Shown here one piece after another: positions 1-5,703 of a stretch of DNA of 6,657 nt (its first letter is position 1; the number at the start of each line of letters is the position of its first letter). A model generated the notes under the pieces. It did no database searches. It was not told the DNA's origin and worked only from the letters and a program-made list of their open reading frames with translations. The DNA is from Blastococcus sp. (lineage in GTDB: Bacteria > Actinomycetota > Actinomycetes > Mycobacteriales > Geodermatophilaceae), in the NCBI GenBank assembly GCA_025963345.1, contig JAOPUS010000302.1:1-6657 (forward strand), in the 5' to 3' direction. The translations under genes were made by a program, and so were the position numbers.

Positions 1-522
1 CACACCCAGAAGATGGTCGAGTTCTACCGCCGCCGCTACGAGCACTACGGCCACGGCAGCGCCGACCAGGCGATCGTCGGCCTCGGCGGGCAGGTGTTCA
101 TGCGCAAGAACAGCCAGGACGCCGTCAACGAGTTCCGCCCCTACTTCGACAACGCCCCGGTCTACGGGCACGGCCCGTCGCTGGAGGAGTTCACCTCCCA
201 GACCCCGCTCACCGTCGGTAGCCCGCAACAGGTCATCGAGCGGACGCTCGGCTTCCGCGACTACGTCGGTGACTACCAGCGCCAGCTGTTCCTCATCGAC
301 CACGCCGGACTGCCGCTGAAGACCGTCCTCGAGCAACTGGACCTCCTCGGCGAGGAGGTCGTGCCGGTGCTCCGCAAGGAGTTCGCCGCCCTCAAGCCCG
401 CCCACGTGCCCGAGGCGCCGACGCACGCGTCGCTGGTCGCGGCCGCCGGCGGCAGCCGCGACGCCACGGTGTACGCGGCCGCCGACGACGTGACCGGCCA
501 GGCGGCAGAGGTGGAGGCCTGA
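1..522 (+). CDS. Luciferase-like FMN-dependent monooxygenase, CE1758-type (3' part only)
   Basis: The gene is open from the left edge, so the true start and roughly the first half of the protein lie outside the window. About 173 codons remain. The visible part matches the C-terminal half of bacterial luciferase-like (LLM class) TIM-barrel monooxygenases. It has a helix with EFYRRRYEHYGHG, a segment AIVGLGGQVFMRKNSQDA, the LTVGSPQQVIERTLGFRDYVG block that in this class precedes the last barrel strand and helix, and the closing helix LDLLGEEVVPVLRKEFA. About 45 alanine-rich residues form a low-complexity tail. The family uses reduced FMN and O2 to oxidise an organic substrate; this one's substrate is unknown. 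Its stop TGA overlaps the ATG of the following FMN reductase (TGATG), so translational coupling is likely. That pairing is the reason for the CE1758-type call, made from memory of the family. The internal ATG at 13 is not a credible start because similarity continues upstream. Confidence 0.85.
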   Translation, partial: HTQKMVEFYRRRYEHYGHGSADQAIVGLGGQVFMRKNSQDAVNEFRPYFDNAPVYGHGPSLEEFTSQTPLTVGSPQQVIERTLGFRDYVGDYQRQLFLIDHAGLPLKTVLEQLDLLGEEVVPVLRKEFAALKPAHVPEAPTHASLVAAAGGSRDATVYAAADDVTGQAAEVEA

Positions 523-1145
523 TGACCACCCGGACCCTCGCCGTCGTCAGCGCCGGGCTGAGCAACCCCTCCTCGACCCGGCTGCTGGCCGACCGGTTGA
601 CAGCCGCCACCGTCGACGCGCTCGGCGCTCGGGGGGACGACGCCACCGTGGAGGTCGTCGAGCTCCGGACGTACGCCCGCGACCTCGCCGACAACCTGGT
701 GACCGGCTTTCCGAACGAGTCCCTCCGTACCGCGGTGGACACGGTCGCCGGCGCCGACGGGCTGATCGCGGTCACGCCGATCTTCTCGGCGTCCTACAGC
801 GGGCTGTTCAAGACCTTCTTCGACGTGCTGGACAAGGAGGCGCTGGTCGGCAAGCCGGTGCTGCTCGGCGCGACCGCCGGCACCGCCCGGCACTCCCTGG
901 CCCTCGAGCACGCGATGCGTCCGCTGTTCGCCTACCTGCGCGCAGTCACCGTGCCCACCGGGGTGTTCGCGGCGTCGGAGGACTGGGCCGGAGCGGGCGG
1001 GGTCGACCGCGCGCTGGCCGGCCGCATCGACCGGGCCGCCGGCGAGCTCGCCGACCTGCTCACCGGACGCCCGGCCGCCGCGCGGCCCACGGACCCCTTC
1101 GCCGACCCGACGACGTCCTTCGAGGAGCTCCTCCGCCGCCCCTGA
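522..1145 (+). CDS. NAD(P)H-dependent FMN reductase, CE1759-type partner of the LLM monooxygenase
   Basis: A complete 207-residue flavodoxin-fold reductase. It should reduce FMN with NAD(P)H and pass FMNH2 to the monooxygenase encoded just upstream, in the cytoplasm. The N-terminal strand and phosphate-binding loop read VVSAGLSNPSSTRLLADRL (about residues 8-26), the usual FMN-phosphate site of NADPH-dependent FMN reductases. At about 86-105 comes TPIFSASYSGLFKTFFDVLD, the conserved flavin-contacting and dimer segment. The sequence from KPVLLGATAGT onward is typical of the LLM-partnered branch. The start ATG overlaps the upstream stop by one base. A GAGGTGG Shine-Dalgarno lies in the end of the upstream gene, 7 bases before the ATG. 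The length is normal for the family and nothing looks damaged. A 20-bp perfect palindrome begins 4 bases after the stop. Function is confident at the level of FMN reductase; the physiological substrate of the pair is unknown. Confidence 0.88.
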   Translation: MTTRTLAVVSAGLSNPSSTRLLADRLTAATVDALGARGDDATVEVVELRTYARDLADNLVTGFPNESLRTAVDTVAGADGLIAVTPIFSASYSGLFKTFFDVLDKEALVGKPVLLGATAGTARHSLALEHAMRPLFAYLRAVTVPTGVFAASEDWAGAGGVDRALAGRIDRAAGELADLLTGRPAAARPTDPFADPTTSFEELLRRP

Positions 1146-1148
1146 GCG

Positions 1149-1168
1149 GCAGAAATGGCCATTTCTGC
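1149..1168. repeat. 20-bp perfect palindrome after the FMN reductase gene
   Basis: Both strands read identically: GCAGAAATGG followed directly by its reverse complement CCATTTCTGC. The inner core AAATGGCCATTT is AT-rich compared with the surrounding DNA. It starts 4 bases after the reductase stop codon. It could fold into a hairpin with a GGCC loop and end the monooxygenase/reductase transcript, although no T-run follows. Alternatively it could be a protein-binding site or a copy of a dispersed repeat. The palindrome itself is certain; its role is not. Confidence 0.8.
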
Positions 1169-1181
1169 GGAGAGGTCAGCC

Positions 1182-1487
1182 GAAGTCGACCCCGCGGCCG
1201 GTCCCGTCCATCAGCTCGGCCAGCTCGACCCAGAACCGCATGTCGCCGACGGCGGACTTGATGCCGACCGGGAGGCCGGTCTCGGCGGAGACCTTCGGCC
1301 CGGGCAGCACGCCGCCCAGTCGCGGCTTCGCCCCTGACTGATCTTGATCTGCGGGCCGGCAGCGCCACGTCCGCGGCGGACGCCGGGTGGGACGGCGGGA
1401 CGGCACGGCCGAAGGTCCGGTTGATCACGGGATAGCCGGCCGGGGACTCGAGGCGGTGTCGGTGCCGAACCCGAAGTAGTTGTTCTG
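1182..1487 (-). pseudogene. Decayed remnant of an FMN-binding glutamate-synthase-family gene
   Basis: Read leftward on the minus strand, pieces of one protein appear in the right order but in different frames. They are NNYFGFGTDT (about 1484-1455), SPAGYPVINRTFGRAVPPSH and on to ALPA (about 1450-1357), QIKISQG (about 1352-1334), then AKPRLGGVLPGPKVSAE joined directly to TGLPVGIKSAVGDMRFWVEL and on to GVDF (about 1333-1182). These blocks are hallmarks of the FMN-binding glutamate synthase family (GltB large-subunit-like FMN domain), where SQGAKPG-GG and GIKSAVGD are conserved. From recall of the family, about 110 residues are missing between ALPA and QIKIS and about 35 between KVSAE and TGLPV. 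Everything after GVDF, normally followed by a glycine-rich TIDGGEGG segment, is also gone. At the QG/AK step, one missing G in a G-run explains the frame change. No start codon or Shine-Dalgarno remains. It cannot encode a functional enzyme. Confidence 0.8.
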
Positions 1488-1671
1488 GCCTCGACGAGCG
1501 GCTCCGCGACGGACGGCTGGGCTTCACCCGGCTCACCGCGCTGCACCGGACCGGCCAACCGCTGGGAGCAGCTCCCGGTCGACGACGTCTGGGGAATCTC
1601 CTACGACTGGCTGCTCCACACCGCGCACGCCGTCGTCGTGGCCGAGCTGGACCGCCCGGCGGTCCGAGCAC
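1488..1671 (+). pseudogene. Unrecognised plus-strand coding remnant, split over two frames
   Basis: This stretch has no intact gene, but two adjoining plus-strand frames read like natural protein. One gives GLDERLRDGRLGFTRLTALH then RTG (about 1488-1555). The next, one base over, gives NRWEQLPVDDVWGISYDWLL then HTAHAVVVAELDRPAVRALS (1557-1676). The second piece carries Trp, Tyr, Ile and acidic residues, which random high-GC frames rarely give; those usually yield Arg/Pro/Ala/Gly. A single extra base near 1553-1557 would join them. There is no start or stop proper to it. It abuts the glutamate-synthase remnant on one side and the end of the convergent transporter gene on the other. I do not recognise the family. 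It may be a leftover of a gene whose ends were lost when this interval was rearranged, or chance. Confidence 0.35.
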
Positions 1672-3000
1672 TCAGCGGTAGGCCGAGCCCCCGCGCAGTC
1701 GCGCGCCCACCGCCACGTGCAGGGGCGCGAGGACGACGCCGTCGCGGGCCAGCCGCTCGCGCAGCTGCCGGCGGTGCCGCAGCACCCCGACCAGGCCGAT
1801 CGCCCAGAACACGTACTGCACCGCGAACGCGGCCCGGAAGGCACTGAGGTCGTAGTCGGTGGACGAGCCCGGCGTCATCAGGTCCAGGACGGCACCCACG
1901 GCGAGGATGGTCAGCAGCGAGGCGACGAAGCCGCCGACGTTGACCACCCCGCTGGCGCTGCCCATCCGCTCGGCCGGGTTCTCGGTGCGCGCGTAGTCGA
2001 AACCGATCATCGAGCCGGGCCCGTTCGTGCCCAGGACGACGACCAGGACCACCAGCAGCGCCAACGGCGCCCGCCCCGGCCAGAGCAGCACGACCGTCCA
2101 GATCGAGGCGGTCGCGCCGAGGATCGTGAAGACGAGAACCGAACGGCGCAGCGGCCACCGCCCGCACAGCCGGCCCAGCAGCGGCCCCACGCCCATGCCG
2201 ACCACGACGAGCAGGGTGAGCAGCCCGGCCGCGGTCGCCGGCGAGCGTCCCTCCCCCACCACGAGGAAGGGATAGCCCCAGAGCAGGGCGAAGACCGTGC
2301 CGGAGAACTGGGTGACCAGGTGCGTGTAGAGCCCGATGCGGGTGCCCGGCTCGCGCCAGGTGTCGACGAGGCTGCGCCACACCTCCCCCAGCCCGGCCGG
2401 CGGTGGGGACACGGTGGCGGCGGGGGCGTCGCGCAGCGCGACGAGCACCAGCACGGCCACCACCACGCCCGTCGCCGCGGCGCCCAGGAACGTCGTCCGC
2501 CACGAGGTCCCGTGCAGCACGGCGACCAGCGGGTAGGCCGCCGCGATCGAGCCCAGCTGGCCGAGGATGCCGGTGAGCTGGGTGATCAGCGGGACGGTGC
2601 GGCCGGGGAACCACAGGCCGATCACCCGCAGCACGCTGATGAAGGTCATCGCGTCCCCGGCACCGACCAGCACACGGGCCGCGATGGCGGTCGGCACGTC
2701 GGTGGCCAGGGCCAGCACCAGCTGACCGGCGGCCATCGTGACCGCCCCGGCCAGGATCATCCGGCGGGAGCCGAACCGGTCCAGCGCGACGCCGACCGGC
2801 ACCTGCAGCGCGGCGTACACCGCCAGCTGCAGCACCAGGAAGAGGGACACCGCCGACGCGCCGGCGGAGAACCGCTCCTGCGCGTCGACCGCCGCGACCC
2901 CGAGCGAGGCGCGATGGAACACCGCCACCGCGTACGCGGTGAGGGCCACCAGCCAGACCACGTAGGCGCGCGCCGAGGGACGGGCCGCGTCGTCGGTCAT
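1672..3000 (-). CDS. MFS transporter (permease)
   Basis: A complete 442-residue integral membrane protein of the major facilitator superfamily, with about 12 hydrophobic segments by eye. The first helix contains AVFHRASLGVA (about residues 26-36). MFS motif A, G-V-A-L-D-R-F-G-S-R-R, lies at about 70-80 between the second and third helices. A cytoplasmic loop with SPPPAGLGEVWRSLVDTWRE separates the two halves. Helix-rich GMGVGPLLGRLCGRWPLRR and RMGSASGVVNVGGFVASLLT follow in the C-terminal half. The substrate cannot be read from the sequence. The layout resembles permeases often annotated only as MFS transporter. I chose ATG at 3000 because GAGGTGA (3015-3009) sits 8 bases upstream, an ideal Shine-Dalgarno. 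A GTG at 3012 would add four residues but starts inside that site. It lies downstream of, and on the same strand as, the DHA2 exporter, separated by 142 bp with inverted repeats, so co-transcription is possible but unproven. Confidence 0.88.
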   Translation of the reverse strand: MTDDAARPSARAYVVWLVALTAYAVAVFHRASLGVAAVDAQERFSAGASAVSLFLVLQLAVYAALQVPVGVALDRFGSRRMILAGAVTMAAGQLVLALATDVPTAIAARVLVGAGDAMTFISVLRVIGLWFPGRTVPLITQLTGILGQLGSIAAAYPLVAVLHGTSWRTTFLGAAATGVVVAVLVLVALRDAPAATVSPPPAGLGEVWRSLVDTWREPGTRIGLYTHLVTQFSGTVFALLWGYPFLVVGEGRSPATAAGLLTLLVVVGMGVGPLLGRLCGRWPLRRSVLVFTILGATASIWTVVLLWPGRAPLALLVVLVVVLGTNGPGSMIGFDYARTENPAERMGSASGVVNVGGFVASLLTILAVGAVLDLMTPGSSTDYDLSAFRAAFAVQYVFWAIGLVGVLRHRRQLRERLARDGVVLAPLHVAVGARLRGGSAYR

Positions 3001-3052
3001 GGGGCGGGTCACCTCGGGGGGAGCGGGGGAAGGGTCACCACAGGATGACGTC

Positions 3053-3065
3053 GTCCCGGCGGGAC
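3053..3065. promoter_or_regulatory. Short inverted repeat upstream of the MFS permease
   Basis: GTCCCG and CGGGAC flank a single central G, 53 bases before the chosen ATG of the 1672-3000 permease. The position fits an operator near that gene's promoter. However, six-base GC-rich arms arise easily in this base composition, and no -10 or -35 sequence stands out. Confidence 0.25.
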
Positions 3066-3079
3066 ACCTTCCGACCCGT

Positions 3080-3101
3080 CGCGGTGAGTTCGGTCACCGC
3101 G
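3080..3101 (-). terminator. Hairpin between the two MFS genes
   Basis: CGCGGTGA and TCACCGCG form a perfect 8-bp stem with a 6-base loop (GTTCGG on the plus strand), 42 bases beyond the stop of the DHA2 exporter at 3143. On the minus-strand RNA it could terminate or attenuate the exporter transcript before the distal permease. No U-run follows, as is common in high-GC actinobacteria. An operator role for the distal gene is the alternative. The rest of the 142-bp gap shows no credible gene. Confidence 0.45.
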
Positions 3102-3142
3102 CGACCGGCCTGATGCGTCTCCGGTCCGCCGGGGCGCGCTGA

Positions 3143-4525
3143 TCAGGCGCGGCGGGGGCGGATCAGGAGGACGGCGAGCGCACCGGCTCCGCTGAGCACG
3201 GCCCCGGCCAGCGCGGCGGTGTTCCACCCGCTCGTCAGCCCGGCGGGGGTGCCGGCCGGCGCGCCGGACACGGTGATCAGCACGACGAGGGTCACCCCCA
3301 CCGCGGCGCCGAGGTATCGGGCGGTGTTGTTGGCCCCACTGCCCATGGCCGCCCGCTCGGCGGGGACGTGCGCGACCGCCTCCCGGCCGAGGGCGGCGTT
3401 GGCCGCCCCGTACCCCACGCCGAGCACCACGAGCCCGGGCAGCACCCGGAGCGCCGAACCGTCCGGGCCCAGGACGGCGAGGGCCGCCAGCCCGGCCGCC
3501 GACAGGGCCAGCCCGATCGCGAGGAGCAGCCGGCCACCGAGGGCGGGCACCCACCGGACGGCCAGCGCGGTCACCGTGGAGACGGCCGACCAGGCGAGCA
3601 CGAGCAGGGTCACCGACAGCAGGCTCTCCCCGAGCGCCCGCTGCAGGACCGTGGGCAGGAAGGACATCAGCCCGACGACGGCGGCACCGGTCACGAGGGC
3701 ACCGATCGAGGCCCCCACGAAGCCGGGGACCCGGAAGAGCGCGAGGTCGACCAGCGGGACGACGAGCCGGTTCTCGACGAGGACGAAGGCGACGAGGAGG
3801 CCGGCGCCCAGCGCGAGGAAAGCGACGACGGCGGCGGTGCCGAACCCCGACCGGGTGCCCACCAGGGCGACAAGCACGCAGCTCAGCGCGGCGACCAGCA
3901 GCACCGGTCCGGCGACGTCCACCCGGCGCCGTGTCCGGGTGCCGAGATCGGGCAGCACGAGCCGCGCCGTCCCGGCGAGAACGGCCGCGAGCAGAGCAGT
4001 CAGCAGGTACGTCCCCCGCCAGCCGGTGCCGGTGTCGAGGAGCACCGTGAGGACGCCACCCAGTCCGGTGCCGGCCCCCACGCTGGCACCCCACACGGCA
4101 GCCGCGCGGGCGCGCGACGGGCCGGGCGGGAAGGCCGCGGAGAGCAGGCCGAGCGAGCAGGCCAGCACCCCGGCGCCGCCGAGCCCCTCCAGCAGCCGGC
4201 CGCTCAGGAAGACCCCGGTCGACCCCGCGACGGCGCTGACCGCGGCACCGAGCCCGAGCAGGACCAGCCCGGCGATGAACACCCGGCGGCGGCCCAACTG
4301 GTCAGCGGCCGCACCGGCCACGAGCAGGGCGGCCGCGAGCCCGACGCTCATCGCGCTGAGCAGCCAGGCCTGGCCACCGGCCCCGGTGCCGAGGTCGGCG
4401 GCGGTGCGGACCCCGGTCGCCAGCGGGGTCACGAACGTGGCCAGGACCAGGAGCGTGCTCGCCGCAACCATCAGCAGGGTGCGGCGTTGCACGCCGGTGG
4501 CGACGGGCTCGGCAAGCACGACCAC
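3143..4525 (-). CDS. DHA2-type (EmrB/QacA-like) MFS drug exporter
   Basis: A complete 460-residue, very hydrophobic protein, probably of 14 membrane helices as in the DHA2 drug:H+ antiporter family. After a short cytoplasmic N-terminus (to about residue 16), the first helix follows. Motif A reads G-A-A-A-D-Q-L-G-R-R-R at about 71-81. A motif-C-like glycine stretch, GAGTGLGGVL (about 150-159), lacks the usual proline. TGWRGTYLL (about 167-175) matches the WR motif that follows in this family. The mid-protein NRLVVPLVDLALFRVPGFVG and later LMSFLPTVLQRALGESLL match the DHA2 pattern of an LFR-x-x-x-F turn and a P-x-x-LQ helix. The expected role is proton-driven export of toxic small molecules; the substrate is unknown. 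The start is GTG at 4525, with GGGGA 5 bases and AAGGA 11 bases upstream; GTG at 4519 is a close alternative. Two matching inverted repeats directly upstream suggest repression by a dimeric regulator, but no regulator gene is in the window. Confidence 0.88.
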   Translation of the reverse strand: MVVLAEPVATGVQRRTLLMVAASTLLVLATFVTPLATGVRTAADLGTGAGGQAWLLSAMSVGLAAALLVAGAAADQLGRRRVFIAGLVLLGLGAAVSAVAGSTGVFLSGRLLEGLGGAGVLACSLGLLSAAFPPGPSRARAAAVWGASVGAGTGLGGVLTVLLDTGTGWRGTYLLTALLAAVLAGTARLVLPDLGTRTRRRVDVAGPVLLVAALSCVLVALVGTRSGFGTAAVVAFLALGAGLLVAFVLVENRLVVPLVDLALFRVPGFVGASIGALVTGAAVVGLMSFLPTVLQRALGESLLSVTLLVLAWSAVSTVTALAVRWVPALGGRLLLAIGLALSAAGLAALAVLGPDGSALRVLPGLVVLGVGYGAANAALGREAVAHVPAERAAMGSGANNTARYLGAAVGVTLVVLITVSGAPAGTPAGLTSGWNTAALAGAVLSGAGALAVLLIRPRRA

Positions 4526-4541
4526 GACGGTCCCCGTCCTT

Positions 4542-4558
4542 GGTTTGATTCTCGAACC
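4542..4558. promoter_or_regulatory. Putative operator A of the exporter
   Basis: The sequence GGTTTG-ATTCT-CGAACC is an inverted repeat with 6-bp arms and one mismatch, lying 17 bases before the exporter's GTG start. It has the same arm sequence, length (17 bp) and 5-bp spacer as the second site at 4582-4598, 40 bp away centre to centre. That size and symmetry are usual for TetR- or MarR-type dimeric repressors. If the -10 proposed below is right, this site lies just after the transcription start, where binding would block the polymerase. Confidence 0.6.
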
Positions 4559-4581
4559 GACGCCAGGACCGTAGCAGCATC

Positions 4582-4598
4582 GGTTCGGGAAACGAACC
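4582..4598. promoter_or_regulatory. Putative operator B of the exporter, overlapping a candidate promoter
   Basis: GGTTCG-GGAAA-CGAACC is a perfect inverted repeat with 6-bp arms and a 5-bp spacer, matching operator A in all but one arm base. On the minus strand a weak promoter can be proposed: TTCGTT (4596-4591) as -35, 17 bases, then TACGGT (4573-4568) as -10. The site would cover the -35 and most of the spacer. The repeats are seen directly. The promoter is a tentative match, and control of the rightward cupin gene by the same sites cannot be excluded. Confidence 0.6.
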
Positions 4599-4775
4599 TT
4601 GTCCGGCGGAGATTCGACGACCCGACTCGGGCCGACCGGAACACGTACGGGTGATCATCACGACTACCAGCGCGGATCCCGGGGCAGGAAGGTCGTCGTC
4701 CCCCCGTCCGGGCGCGCGGCTCCCCGTGGAGCAGCAGCGCCGGACGGCAGCCGTACCGACGAGAGGAGCGCCGTC

Positions 4776-5177
4776 ATGGCGTCCGTCATCCACTACACGA
4801 TCGCCACCGAAGCCGAGAAGAGCCCCGACTTCCGTCGCGTGCTGTGGACCGGCGAGCACACCCAGTTGGTGATCATGACCATCCCGCCGGGTGGCGAGAT
4901 CGGCCAGGAGACGCATGAGGACACCGACCAGATCCTGACCTTCGTCAGCGGCACCGGGAAGGCGATCGTCTCGGGGTCGGAGAAGAACGTGGTGCAGGGC
5001 GACCTGGTCGTCGTCCCGGCGGGGCACAAGCACAACTTCATCAACACCGGCGTGAACCCGCTGATCCTCTACACCGTCTACGGCCCGCCGGAGCACGCCG
5101 ACGGCGCGGTGCACAAGACCAAGGAGGAGGCCGACCGGCTGGAGGAAGAGGGCAAGGACGAGCCGCCCACGAGCTGA
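4776..5177 (+). CDS. Small single-domain cupin protein
   Basis: A 133-residue protein formed by one cupin barrel, probably cytoplasmic and metal-binding. Cupin motif 1 is present in a variant form: G43-Q-E-T-H47-E-D-T-D51-Q52 and on to G59. It keeps H47 and an acid/amide pair but not the usual HxH. Motif 2 is complete: G75-D-L-V-V-V-P81-A-G-H-K-H86-N-F-I-N90. A family-typical ending, YTVYGPPEHADGAVHKTKEEAD (about 99-120), is followed by an acidic, lysine-rich tail. This type is often annotated as cupin domain protein or mannose-6-phosphate isomerase-like; no reaction can be assigned. I chose ATG at 4776 because GAGAGGAG ends 7 bases upstream and family similarity begins there. The frame stays open back to 4599, but that extension looks like random high-GC sequence. 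The gene is divergent from the exporter, with a 250-bp gap that holds the two operators. A strong hairpin follows it. Confidence 0.88.
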   Translation: MASVIHYTIATEAEKSPDFRRVLWTGEHTQLVIMTIPPGGEIGQETHEDTDQILTFVSGTGKAIVSGSEKNVVQGDLVVVPAGHKHNFINTGVNPLILYTVYGPPEHADGAVHKTKEEADRLEEEGKDEPPTS

Positions 5178-5189
5178 GCGGTACCGCTC
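5176..5189. repeat. 14-bp perfect palindrome at the cupin stop codon
   Basis: GAGCGGTACCGCTC reads the same on both strands and overlaps the last two bases of the cupin TGA. It could form a short hairpin upstream of the main terminator or be a binding site. Its length makes pure chance fairly unlikely but not excluded in this base composition. Confidence 0.5.
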
Positions 5190-5207
5190 CCCCGCATCCC
5201 TGTCGAC

Positions 5208-5239
5208 CCGGGGCCGCCGTCAGCCGACGGCGGCCCCGG
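5208..5239 (+). terminator. Strong hairpin after the cupin gene
   Basis: A perfect 14-bp GC-rich stem (CCGGGGCCGCCGTC pairing with GACGGCGGCCCCGG) closes a 4-base AGCC loop, 30 bases after the cupin stop. No T-run follows, but stable U-less hairpins are common at gene ends in high-GC actinobacteria. It probably separates cupin transcription from the flavodoxin-like gene downstream. Confidence 0.75.
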
Positions 5240-5321
5240 CGCGTCCGGCGGGGACCACCGGCACGTTGCGGGCGCGGGCTCCGCTCGGGAACGGTGGGGC
5301 CGTCTGCGAGGAGGTGGAGGC

Positions 5322-5612
5322 ATGGCCGCGTCCGAGCCGGTCGTGGGACCCCGCGTCCTCGTGGTCGTGGCGACGAAGCACGGCGCCACCCGCGAGATCG
5401 CCGAGGCGATCGTCCGCGACCTGGCAGTCAGTGACGACGGCCGGGCAATGCGGCTGACAGCTCTCCGCCAGGAGGCCGAGCACGCCCCCGGGCCGGCCGG
5501 GTTCGACGCCGTCGTGATCGGGAGCGCCGTCTACGCCGGCCGCTGTCGACCGCGACCCGCGACCGATGTCCGCGGGTCGACTGCTGTCGGACTGCTCGTC
5601 GGCGGAGGCTAG
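5322..5612 (+). pseudogene. 3'-degenerate flavodoxin-fold gene (HemG-like flavodoxin domain)
   Basis: The 96-codon reading frame starts with a very good signal: AGGAGG (5309-5314) 7 bases before ATG. The first 74 residues match the N-terminal half of flavodoxin-domain proteins related to menaquinone-dependent protoporphyrinogen oxidase (HemG-like). The first strand and FMN-phosphate loop read VLVVVATKHGATREIAEAIV (about 12-31), and the second conserved block is FDAVVIGSAVYAGR (about 61-74). Family members run to about 150-180 residues. Here similarity stops at R74, where WLKPAR-like sequence would follow, and is replaced by 22 unrelated residues to a TAG. A 9-bp-stem hairpin begins 10 bases past that point. 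I see no continuation in other frames before the next gene. FMN binding by the fragment is doubtful, since the second half of the flavin site is absent. A short product made from a well-placed start is still possible, so this could be a truncated but expressed protein. Confidence 0.65.
5553..5579. repeat. Inverted repeat at the flavodoxin breakpoint
   Basis: CGACCCGCG and CGCGGGTCG form a perfect 9-bp stem around a 9-base spacer. It lies inside the reading frame 5322-5612, 10 bases after flavodoxin similarity ends. GTCGAC also occurs on both sides (5545-5550 and 5576-5581). It could be a terminator captured by a deletion, or a structure that promoted the deletion. Confidence 0.5.
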
Positions 5613-5703
5613 CGGCTGCCGGCGCCCTCCGGCCCTCCCCGCGTTGGCCCCGACCGACCGGGAGCAGCAGACTCGGGGTCCGACGACCGGAAGGACGTAC
5701 ACC

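Noticed and set aside
273..911. Minus-strand open frames across the monooxygenase and reductase genes
   Set aside because: They are antisense to two well-supported genes and have no recognisable motifs or initiation signal.
1155..1337. Small plus-strand frame starting inside the palindrome
   Set aside because: It has no Shine-Dalgarno and its translation is random-looking. The same DNA carries the minus-strand glutamate-synthase motifs.
1480..3048. Long plus-strand open frame (about 522 codons) antisense to the MFS permease
   Set aside because: Its translation is Arg/Gly/His/Gln/Pro-rich low-complexity sequence, a mirror of the GC bias of the real minus-strand membrane protein, with no family likeness.
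3219..4654. Two long plus-strand open frames antisense to the DHA2 exporter
   Set aside because: Both are compositional shadows (Ser/Thr/Arg/Pro-rich or Gly/Glu/Arg-rich) without motifs. The minus-strand protein has clear MFS signatures.
4651..4661. GTGAT-C-ATCAC inverted repeat upstream of the cupin
   Set aside because: Five-base arms occurring once are too weak to call an operator.
4599..4775. N-terminal extension of the cupin frame
   Set aside because: Arg/Gly/Pro-rich with no similarity to cupins. The ATG at 4776 has a good Shine-Dalgarno and marks the start of conserved sequence.
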